This document shows, in pieces, positions 14,987 to 20,736 of a DNA stretch of 20,736 nt. The notes under the pieces are model-generated. The model was given only the letters and a program-made list of their open reading frames with translations, was not told the DNA's origin and ran no database searches. Source of the stretch: DASYAE01 sp036501535 (GTDB lineage: Bacteria; Actinomycetota; Actinomycetes; Streptomycetales; Catenulisporaceae); the NCBI GenBank assembly GCA_036501535.1, contig DASYAE010000091.1:1-20736 (forward strand), written 5' to 3'. The position numbers were made by a program, and so were the translations under genes. Positions within the stretch are counted from its first letter, which is position 1. Each line of letters begins with the position of its first letter.

Positions 14987-16423
14987 ATGGCGATCAAGAG
15001 TCGCCCGCGCCCGCACGGCGGCGATGCCGCGCCAGAAGAGGCTTCCGGTCCCACGCAGCCTCAGGTCAGCCGCCGCGCGGCGCTGCTCGGCGGCCTCGGC
15101 GTCACCGCCCTGGTGGCGCTGCCCGACATGCTGCTCGGACCGGCCGCCTCCGCCGCCCAACTGCCCGGCGGCGCCGCCGCAGCCGGCACCTCGCCCGCCG
15201 CCCCGGCGGGCTTCTTCTTCCTGTACGGGACCACCGGCGTGACCACGCCGGCCGGCGTCGAGGGCTGGCAGGCCCCCGCGGCCCGGGCCCAGACCTCGCT
15301 GGGAGCCGCGCCCCAGGTGGCGACCACGAGCCTTGACGCCGCGCCGGTCAAGTCGCCGGACGGCAGCACCCTGGCCCTGGTCTCGACCGGCGCCACCGGC
15401 TCGACGGCGACGGTCGCGCTCACCCTGCTCGACGCCAGCTCCGGCGCGCGCCTCGGCGGCGGATCGCTGACCCTGCCGGGCGTCTCCGCCGACGCCTCGG
15501 TCCTGGTGACGCCGGTCTTCGCGCAGACCGCGACGGTCGCGCTGGTCATCGCGGCCAGCGAGCCCTCGATCCCGCTGGCGAAGCTGAAGCTGGGCCAGCC
15601 GCTGGTCTGGACCACGACGCACTTCACGGCCTACTTCGACCGCGCGAGCGGGGCGATCGCCGGCCCGTTCCGCTTGTTCGACGAGCCGTACCTGGCGCTG
15701 ACCGACGCCGTCGCCGACGCCGATCACCTGTACCTGTGGGCGATCAAGGACTACACCAAGAACCGCGTCAGCAAGAACGGCCCGAAGTCCACGCTGACCC
15801 CGGAGTTCTTCGCCATCCCGCTGGGCTCGGGCTCGCCCGCGCTCAACTCGGCCTCCGCCGGCCCCTGGCCGAGCGGCGACCGGGCGCACCTGCTCTCCAA
15901 CGGCGACGTCGCCCGAGTGATAGCCGGCCGCGGCCTCGAGACCTTCACACCCAACAGCGGCGCGCTGACCAAGCGGACGATCGCCGCCCTGGAGCCGCTG
16001 GGCTCGGCCAAGCCCGGCTCGATCACGCTCGACACCCTGCCCGCCGGCCACACGCTGATCACCAACTCGGCGTTCGGACGCGCGGCGATCGTCGACCCGG
16101 CGGCGTCCTACGGCGCGGTCTCGTCGATCGACTACCCGAAGGTCAAGTACCCGATCCGGGGCACGACCCCCTCGGCCGACGGCACGACGCTCTACACGCT
16201 CGGCGCCGCGAACACCGGCGGGCTCAACGCGTACAGCATCGCCACAGGCAAGCTGACGGCCTCCTACAGCCACGGCGACGCCTACGCCGGCGTGTACCAG
16301 CTCGCCTCCGGGACCGTGCTGGCGGTCAAGCCCGGCGTGCAGTCGACACTCGGCTTCTTCTCCCCGCAGCTGGACAATCTCGGCGGGGCGACCACCAGCG
16401 TGTTCGTGGCCAGTGTCTTCTGA
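14987..16423 (+). CDS. Tat-secreted beta-propeller-like protein, unknown function
   Basis: This 478-residue protein has a long N-region, a twin-arginine signal (SRRAALLGGLGVTALVAL, ~28-45) and a probable cleavage after ASAA, so it should be exported folded. The mature part is rich in short beta strands, with blade-like segments such as SPDGSTLALVSTG, SADGTTLYTLGAANTG followed by LNAYSIATGKL, and VYQLASGTVLAV. These suggest a beta-propeller, although I could not align regular blades. No catalytic motif is recognised. The ATG at 14987 has GGGGG about 7 nt upstream. The cysteine-rich DUF1906-like gene follows 79 bp later, then the MauE-like gene, suggesting one functional group. Confidence 0.75.
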   Translation: MAIKSRPRPHGGDAAPEEASGPTQPQVSRRAALLGGLGVTALVALPDMLLGPAASAAQLPGGAAAAGTSPAAPAGFFFLYGTTGVTTPAGVEGWQAPAARAQTSLGAAPQVATTSLDAAPVKSPDGSTLALVSTGATGSTATVALTLLDASSGARLGGGSLTLPGVSADASVLVTPVFAQTATVALVIAASEPSIPLAKLKLGQPLVWTTTHFTAYFDRASGAIAGPFRLFDEPYLALTDAVADADHLYLWAIKDYTKNRVSKNGPKSTLTPEFFAIPLGSGSPALNSASAGPWPSGDRAHLLSNGDVARVIAGRGLETFTPNSGALTKRTIAALEPLGSAKPGSITLDTLPAGHTLITNSAFGRAAIVDPAASYGAVSSIDYPKVKYPIRGTTPSADGTTLYTLGAANTGGLNAYSIATGKLTASYSHGDAYAGVYQLASGTVLAVKPGVQSTLGFFSPQLDNLGGATTSVFVASVF

Positions 16424-16460
16424 CGCCGGCCGGACGAGCGCGAGGGACGTATTCGTGTAC

Positions 16461-16487
16461 GCAGAAGATGCAGAAGAGGCAGAAGAG
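16461..16487 (+). repeat. Three tandem 9-bp repeats in the leader of the DUF1906-like gene
   Basis: GCAGAAGAT, GCAGAAGAG and GCAGAAGAG lie back to back, just before the purine-rich GAGAGAGGG ribosome-binding region and the ATG at 16503. The repeats are purine-rich and could influence translation initiation. A 15-codon reading frame from GTG 16455 ends in TAG directly abutting the ATG. Confidence 0.6.
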
Positions 16488-16502
16488 AGAGGGTCGCGTT
16501 AG

Positions 16503-17246
16503 ATGGCCGGTTACGACACCGCCGGACGGATCCAGAACACCGGGGCCAGCGCCCTGTCCGAATTCGGCGTCAACCCGCAGTTCTGGGTCCGCTACTTCAG
16601 CCCCAGCCCCGCCGCCGACCTCATCAACGACTCGGCCGCCGACGCGAACGCCGAGTGCGAGGGACTGTGGAAGTACAACAACAACTCGCCCTGCCTCGGC
16701 GTGGTCTGCGCGCCGACGCAGAGCCGCCTGAGCGGCTCGTCCGCTGAGGGCGTCGCGGACGCGCAGACCTACGGCGCCGCGATCACGTTCGTGTTCGACA
16801 ACGTGACACCGCTGGACAACCCGGCGAACGGCGAGCTGTACTGCTGGCTCGACCAGGAGGCCTCGACCTCGATGAGCGACGGCTACTGGTCCGGCTTCGC
16901 CAGCACGCTCAACGGGTCCGACACCGGTGCCTACCACCACTACAGCGGCCTCTACTGCGACCCGCCGGCCGCGCCGCCGAACTGCTCGGTCATCGACGCA
17001 TACGTCGGCACGTCATCGCGCTGCTACGCGGTCTGGTCCAGCGAGCCGGAGAAGACCTCCTACTGCTCCGGCGGCATCAAGAGCGCGCCGGCGTGGGCGG
17101 CAGACTCCTGCGCGAGCGTGACCACGTACCTGTGGCAGTACGTGGAGCAGGGCGTCTGCGGCTTCTCGGCCAACGTCGACCTCGACGAAGGCAGGACCGG
17201 CACGACGTACGGCAACAACTGCTTCAAGCTCAGCGCCAACCCGTGA
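16503..17246 (+). CDS. Cysteine-rich DUF1906 / GH25-like TIM-barrel protein without signal peptide
   Basis: This 247-residue protein looks like a glycoside-hydrolase-like barrel of the DUF1906 (Rv2525c-like) or GH25 type. GYD opens the first strand (3-5), WVRYFSP follows near 28, YGAAITFVFDN near 90-100, and WLDQEAS (D117, E119) supplies a DxE-like pair. The ending TYLWQYVEQGVCG plus NVDLDEG resembles the terminal WQY...VD motif of lysozyme-type GH25 proteins. It carries 11 cysteines (52, 64, 69, 114, 152, 161, 174, 188, 203, 219, 240), many for a protein beginning directly at the barrel with no signal peptide. Export by an unusual route, or with the Tat-secreted neighbour, is possible. The ATG at 16503 follows GAGAGAGGG by about 9 nt. 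The MauE-like gene lies 81 bp downstream. Confidence 0.72.
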   Translation: MAGYDTAGRIQNTGASALSEFGVNPQFWVRYFSPSPAADLINDSAADANAECEGLWKYNNNSPCLGVVCAPTQSRLSGSSAEGVADAQTYGAAITFVFDNVTPLDNPANGELYCWLDQEASTSMSDGYWSGFASTLNGSDTGAYHHYSGLYCDPPAAPPNCSVIDAYVGTSSRCYAVWSSEPEKTSYCSGGIKSAPAWAADSCASVTTYLWQYVEQGVCGFSANVDLDEGRTGTTYGNNCFKLSANP

Positions 17247-17327
17247 TCGGAAGCCCCACCGGGACCAGCGGCAAGTGCGGCAGACCCGCATGAGCCGCCG
17301 GGACCCCTCTCCGTGTGATGGCGCCGC

Positions 17328-18239
17328 ATGATGCCGACGATCAACGCGGCAGCGTGCGGCGCCATCGCCGCCTGTGCTGCGCTCCTGATCCTGACCGGAG
17401 CGCTGAAGCTTTACCGGAACCGGAGCGCGCGCAGCGCCGACGGCAGTGGTGGCAGCAGTGGTGGTGGTGGTGGCAGCGGCGCTAGTTCGGTTCAGCGGGC
17501 GCTGCGTCTGAAGGCGGGCTCATGGCGTGCAGTGCAGGTAGGCGCCGGAACCCTCGAGTGCGCCACGGGTATCGCCGTCTGCGCGGGCTGGCATCCGGTC
17601 GCAGCCGGCATCGTCCTGGCAGCTCAGGGCGTTGCTTTCACCGGGTTGCTCGTCTACATCCGCCGGACGGGCATCGCCGGTGACTGCGGCTGCCTGAAGC
17701 GCGCCGCGGCGACCGCCGACCACGTCGTCCCGATGCGCGCAGTGCTGCGTGCGTGTGTGCTGATAGCCGCCGGAGCCACCGAGGCAGCGGCCAGGATCCC
17801 GGCGCCAGGCACACAGATCGTAAGCGGCTCCGTAGCCGGCGTAGACCGCGCGACAGCGGCGGCCGTCGCACTCGTTGCGTTCGCGCTACTGGTAAGCGTC
17901 GACCTGGAATGGCGCACGCCGAACTGCCGCCGACCGCTGTGGTTCCCGCGCCGCCGAACCGCGGCCGAACTGCGGATGCACGGCATCTACCAGGCCATGG
18001 CCGCCTCAGCCGGACCGCTGGCCGACCGCGCCGCATACCGCCGCGCCGGCTGCGTCGACGAGTTCAGGTTCCCCATCACTGACGACGAAGACCGCCTGGT
18101 CACATTCCGAGTCAGCCGCACCAGACCGGCGGACGCACTCACGGTGCGCGCATCGATCGAGGCGGCCGCACCTGTGCCAACTCGTGCGCCGGAACCCGGA
18201 CATGGCAAGCTACAGGAGATATCACCCGGAACCACGTAA
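17328..18239 (+). CDS. MauE/DoxX-like redox membrane protein with Gly/Ser linker
   Basis: This 303-residue protein resembles the MauE family, whose members act with thioredoxin-like partners in forming or maintaining disulfides in exported proteins. It has about four membrane helices: ~10-28, 70-86, 92-112 and 176-192, with a less certain one at ~138-150. The cysteine pair GDCGC (C120, C122) sits just after the third helix, as expected for MauE. Between helices 1 and 2 is an unusual Gly/Ser run (~38-54), and a ~100-residue soluble C-terminal tail follows the last helix. The start is ATG 17328 with a second ATG at 17331; the ribosome-binding site is weak. It ends 6 bp before the kinase gene. 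The preceding gene is cysteine-rich, a plausible substrate. Confidence 0.72.
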   Translation: MMPTINAAACGAIAACAALLILTGALKLYRNRSARSADGSGGSSGGGGGSGASSVQRALRLKAGSWRAVQVGAGTLECATGIAVCAGWHPVAAGIVLAAQGVAFTGLLVYIRRTGIAGDCGCLKRAAATADHVVPMRAVLRACVLIAAGATEAAARIPAPGTQIVSGSVAGVDRATAAAVALVAFALLVSVDLEWRTPNCRRPLWFPRRRTAAELRMHGIYQAMAASAGPLADRAAYRRAGCVDEFRFPITDDEDRLVTFRVSRTRPADALTVRASIEAAAPVPTRAPEPGHGKLQEISPGTT

Positions 18240-18245
18240 CACTGC

Positions 18246-18947
18246 ATGCACGAAGCGGAGGCGGTCTTGAGCGTCGAACGAGACCACCTCCTAGTGCAGG
18301 TCGCCGCAGCAGTGCCCGATCCGGCACTGCGCGGCGTCCCGGTGCGACTGGCCGTCGACGGAATCGACGCCGCAGGCAAAACGATGTTCGCCGACGGCCT
18401 CGCCGACGCACTGGAGCGCCTGGGCCGCAAGGTGATCCGCATCTCGATCGACGGCTTCCGCGCACCCCGAGAGCACCGGTACACGCGCGGAGTGCTTTCC
18501 GCAGAGGGCTACTGGCTCGACTCCTACGACTACGCCGCCTTCGACGAGCAGGTTCTCGCACCGTTCGCACCCGAGGGCACCCGCCGATTCCGCCGAGCCG
18601 TCCACGACGTCGCCACGGACACCCCGCCGGACCAACCACAAGAGCAGCAGGAACAGGAACAGGAACAGGCGCCCGACGAGTGCGTTCTCATTGTTGATGG
18701 AATCTTTCTTCTGCGCGACGAACTCCTCAAGTCCTGGGACTTCTCACTCTTCCTGGCGATCAGGCCCAGAACGGCGATCGCCCGCATGGCACAGCGCGAC
18801 GGCATCCCCCCAGACCCGTCCGACGCGCGCACCCACCGGCACATCGGCGGTCAACGCCTCTACCTGCGCTCATGCAAGCCGGCCAGCCGCGCCACCATCG
18901 TCATTGACAACGAGGACTTCGACCGGCCCGTGATCAGGCGGCGGTAA
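18246..18947 (+). CDS. Uridine-kinase-like P-loop phosphotransferase
   Basis: This 233-residue protein belongs to the uridine kinase/phosphoribulokinase-like P-loop group. Walker A GIDAAGKT (39-46) is complete. SIDGFRAPREHRYTRG follows with the acidic residue used by these kinases. Then come LIVDGIFLLRDEL and the late DFSLFLAIRP strand, followed by an arginine-rich lid region. The substrate is unknown; a nucleoside or small metabolite is likely. A Gln/Glu run (~134-142), encoded by GAACAG repeats, interrupts the middle. The start is ATG 18246, 6 bp after the MauE-like stop codon; TTG 18267 has a better site (GGAGG at 18257-18261, 5 nt upstream) and may be the true start. Probably co-transcribed with the MauE-like gene. 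Confidence 0.82.
   Translation: MHEAEAVLSVERDHLLVQVAAAVPDPALRGVPVRLAVDGIDAAGKTMFADGLADALERLGRKVIRISIDGFRAPREHRYTRGVLSAEGYWLDSYDYAAFDEQVLAPFAPEGTRRFRRAVHDVATDTPPDQPQEQQEQEQEQAPDECVLIVDGIFLLRDELLKSWDFSLFLAIRPRTAIARMAQRDGIPPDPSDARTHRHIGGQRLYLRSCKPASRATIVIDNEDFDRPVIRRR
18651..18668 (+). repeat. Three GAACAG hexamers inside the kinase gene
   Basis: GAACAG occurs three times in tandem and encodes Glu-Gln pairs in a low-complexity loop. Length variation by slippage would stay in frame. Confidence 0.7.
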
Positions 18948-19015
18948 CAGAAACGTCAAAGGCAGCGATGACTGGAAGATCAACGGCGTGCCTCCGGCGG
19001 GCCCTCCGCTGAGAT

Positions 19016-19046
19016 GGGAGCGGGGGTTGGGTGGGTTGAGCTGGGG
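19016..19046 (+). other. Putative G-quadruplex motif
   Basis: G-runs of 3, 5, 3, 3 and 4 occur at 19016-19018, 19022-19026, 19029-19031, 19033-19035 and 19043-19046. The first four have loops of 3, 2 and 1 nt, fitting the canonical G3+N1-7 rule. Confidence 0.5.
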
Positions 19047-19075
19047 TTTCGTTGTGTCTGGTGTGGTCGGTCGGT

Positions 19076-19197
19076 GGCTCTCTGCGTCGGGCAGGCGCAG
19101 CCCGCATCAGTCCTCGAGTGGGGGCGCAAACGGTGAATCGTGTTTGCGCCCCCACTCGAGGACTGATGCGGGCTGCGCCTGCCCGACGCAGAGAGCC
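19076..19197. repeat. 56-bp perfect inverted repeat with 10-nt loop
   Basis: The left arm (19076-19131, starting GGCTCTCTGCG and ending GCGCAAAC) is the exact reverse complement of the right arm (19142-19197). The spacer 19132-19141 is GGTGAATCGT. Pairing stops at 19075/19198. I see no target-site duplication flanking it. It lies about 80 bp beyond the 3' end of the HNH gene, so a read-through transcript would form a very stable hairpin. It could be a terminator, a MITE-like element, a recombination or cleavage site, or an assembly artefact. Confidence 0.9.
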
Positions 19198-19279
19198 CCC
19201 GCCCTCGCTCGAGTGGTGGGCTGCGCCCGGCAAAGGATCGGCGGCGGGTCTGGTCCGGCGGGTGCGGCAGATATTTACC

Positions 19280-20575
19280 TCACCCGGCATCGCGCTGGTG
19301 AGTCAGGACATGGTGTTCGGAACACAAAGACGTCATGTTGTGGATTGTGGTGGGTCCGCCTGCGGAGTACGGGATCTTATGGTGAGCATGGAGTGACCAC
19401 ATGGCAGGTCTCGAGCAGCCCGGCTCGGTACAGGTGCGGTGCAGGTAGTTCAACGCGATGTGTTGGGCTCTGCTGGCCAGGCGCGCGTCAGGGTTCTGGT
19501 CGATCGGCTGGCCGTTGAGGGTGAGCGGGTCGCCGGTCGGGGTGAGCGTCAGGTGCAGTGCGGTAGATTTCCGCACGATCCGGGCGGCGGGAATCAGTTG
19601 GCCGTAGCAGGTCTCCAAACAGCCGTCCGGAACCACCGGGAGGACCGGGCCGGGGCTCGGCGCAGCATCCGCGGAATCCGGAGAATCTGACTGTGCGGCA
19701 GATTCCTGCACGGGGGCCAGTGTCGATCCCGGTTCCGGGCCGTAGAACAGGACCGTGCCAGCCGTGCGCTCGGCACGCTGCGCGTCACTCGCGCCCAGCA
19801 GCACCTGCGCCATGCGGAAAAGTGCCTCAGCATTGAGCTGTTCGGTGGAGTAGACGTCATCCGGCACCGGAGTGGTGTGGTCGTACTGGCGTTCGCGCAG
19901 CCAGGTAGAGGTCAGGGTGTCGAGTGCGGCGCGCACCACGGTGCCACGCTCGACATCCAGCAGCGCATCCAGGCGCAGCATCCCCGACTCACAGCTACTC
20001 AGGCGCAGGAAACTTGCGGTGCGCTGGCGGGCGCGGTCCTGCTCGGCCTTGCCCGGCTGCACCATGTGCTCCAGGTGGCGCACCTCCCGCTCAGCAGCCT
20101 GCATCCCGTCCCGCTGCAGAATGTCCAGCGTGTCGGCCACGGTGTCGGCGGTATCGCGCTCGGTGGCCCCGGCGGCCTGCGCGGCGCGGGCCAATACCCG
20201 TTCCGCCCCGACCGGCAGCACCCCGCAGGCCAACTGCTCGGTGACCTGCGGCAGCCCGCGTAGCCGCCGCGCATCCGAAGCCAGACCCCGCGCCCGCCCC
20301 GGCGAGTAGCCGAGTTGCGCGGTCAGCCAGGTGGAAACCCCACCGCGCACTGCCTTGACCTCATCCATCCGCGCCAAGATCTGCACCAGCAACCCGTGAC
20401 CACTGCGCACGACACCGTCGATCGCCCGGGCCAGCTCCAGCAGCACCACCGGCGCCACAGCAGGATCCTGAGCCAACACCCCCGCCACCGCCGCACGCTG
20501 CATCTGCAACGCCGCCGCGATATCAGAGATCGCCCACGGCTCGCGCTCGTCACCGTCCTGCTGAGGCTGCGTCAT
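19280..20575 (-). CDS. 13E12-repeat (DUF222) HNH endonuclease
   Basis: This 431-residue protein is a DUF222/13E12-type HNH protein, a family abundant and often multi-copy in actinobacteria. The N-terminal ~250 residues are helical DUF222 sequence (VLLELARAIDGVV, STWLTAQLGYSPGRARGL, GVLPVGAERVLARAAQAAG). A Ser/Pro/Asp-rich linker follows (~295-320). The C-terminal HNH domain has CTEPGCSRPAMW, HAHHKIPYSAGGPT, HNMTSLCSEHH, giving two zinc-cysteine pairs' remnants and the His-Asn-His core. It stops soon after the last His, slightly short of many relatives. It should nick or cleave DNA with a metal ion; its target is unknown. The ATG at 20575 has GGGAG about 6-7 nt upstream. A good promoter lies upstream and the large inverted repeat lies just downstream. 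Confidence 0.9.
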   Translation of the reverse strand: MTQPQQDGDEREPWAISDIAAALQMQRAAVAGVLAQDPAVAPVVLLELARAIDGVVRSGHGLLVQILARMDEVKAVRGGVSTWLTAQLGYSPGRARGLASDARRLRGLPQVTEQLACGVLPVGAERVLARAAQAAGATERDTADTVADTLDILQRDGMQAAEREVRHLEHMVQPGKAEQDRARQRTASFLRLSSCESGMLRLDALLDVERGTVVRAALDTLTSTWLRERQYDHTTPVPDDVYSTEQLNAEALFRMAQVLLGASDAQRAERTAGTVLFYGPEPGSTLAPVQESAAQSDSPDSADAAPSPGPVLPVVPDGCLETCYGQLIPAARIVRKSTALHLTLTPTGDPLTLNGQPIDQNPDARLASRAQHIALNYLHRTCTEPGCSRPAMWSLHAHHKIPYSAGGPTTIHNMTSLCSEHHVLTHQRDAG

Positions 20576-20736
20576 GACCTGCTCCCGATCCCGTTACTTC
20601 CCGTCCCCCGACTACCTCCAGTATATCAGCACAACCACCATACAAACAATGCTTTTCCATAATAACCAGCGGATAATTCCGGGAACTTCCCCAACACCCG
20701 ATTCGTTACCCAGACAGGGAAACCAGAAAACCGCAC
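20576..20736. other. AT-richer upstream region of the HNH gene
   Basis: From about 20610 to the window edge the sequence is visibly richer in A and T than the rest of the window, with runs such as CATAATAACC and GGATAATTCC. It holds the HNH promoter and no gene that I can support. Confidence 0.5.
20620..20649 (-). promoter_or_regulatory. Promoter of the HNH gene
   Basis: On the minus strand TTGTTT (20644-20649) and TATACT (20620-20625) are separated by 18 bp. The -10 is preceded by TGA, giving a TGn extended -10. The predicted transcript starts near 20612, leaving a leader of about 37 nt. Confidence 0.55.

Larger units (their letters stand above)
18948..19279. other. Gene-poor interval between kinase and HNH genes
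   Basis: No gene is supported here; open frames over the interval are symmetric artefacts of the palindrome. It holds a cluster of G-runs (19016-19046) and a 122-bp perfect hairpin-forming element (19076-19197). Confidence 0.6.

Noticed and set aside
18934..19518. Open frames on both strands over the palindrome
   Set aside because: They repeat each other because of the inverted repeat, have no domain, and partly overlap the HNH gene.

Overview
This window comes from a high-GC actinomycete, most likely a Streptomyces- or Catenulispora-like soil organism. That is inference from the GC-rich third codon positions, GTG/TTG starts, purine-rich Shine-Dalgarno sites, a twin-arginine-secreted protein, and families common in Actinomycetota (PAP2-diacylglycerol kinase fusion, DUF4916 Nudix, TraM-like P-loop protein, MauE-like protein, 13E12/DUF222 HNH protein). 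I see no rRNA, tRNA, CRISPR array or insertion sequence.

Region 1 (1-4.7 kb) looks mostly metabolic. It has a lipid phosphatase/lipid kinase fusion whose N-terminus is missing or scrambled at the window edge. A convergent DUF4916 Nudix protein has a degraded Nudix box. A divergent SAM methyltransferase has an unexplained N-terminal extension, and a convergent IlvD/Edd-type sugar-acid dehydratase follows.

Region 2 (4.8-7.7 kb, all minus strand) is the most unusual part. In transcription order it holds a tyrosine phosphatase-like protein, a coupled conserved hypothetical gene, a protein joining an AT-hook and a ribbon-helix-helix-like segment to an RNA-ligase domain, and a small protein with a RING-H2-like cysteine/histidine pattern and a long acidic disordered tail. 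The RNA-ligase gene begins at a 10+10 bp AT-rich inverted repeat that overlaps a TTGACA -35 box, which suggests autoregulation.

Region 3 (7.8-12.2 kb) encodes an S41-like protein, a TraM/HerA-like two-helix membrane protein without a visible Walker A lysine, and a small multi-pass membrane protein.

Region 4 (12.4-18.9 kb, plus strand) encodes a secreted alkaline-phosphatase-superfamily enzyme. A co-oriented group follows: a Tat-secreted propeller-like protein, an 11-cysteine DUF1906/GH25-like protein with no signal peptide, a MauE-like membrane protein with a GDCGC motif, and a uridine-kinase-like P-loop protein. The first three recall the parts list of methylamine-dehydrogenase loci (propeller, cysteine-rich protein, MauE), although the cysteine-rich protein is not a MauA homologue by eye.

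Region 5 (18.9-20.7 kb) looks like an accessory insert. A DUF222/13E12 HNH endonuclease gene has an AT-richer promoter region upstream. Just beyond its 3' end lie a perfect 56-bp inverted repeat with a 10-nt loop and a G-quadruplex-type G-run cluster.

Several genes (Nudix, RNA ligase, S41, small membrane protein) have a TAnnnT -10-like hexamer 6-7 nt before the chosen start codon, as expected for leaderless transcripts.
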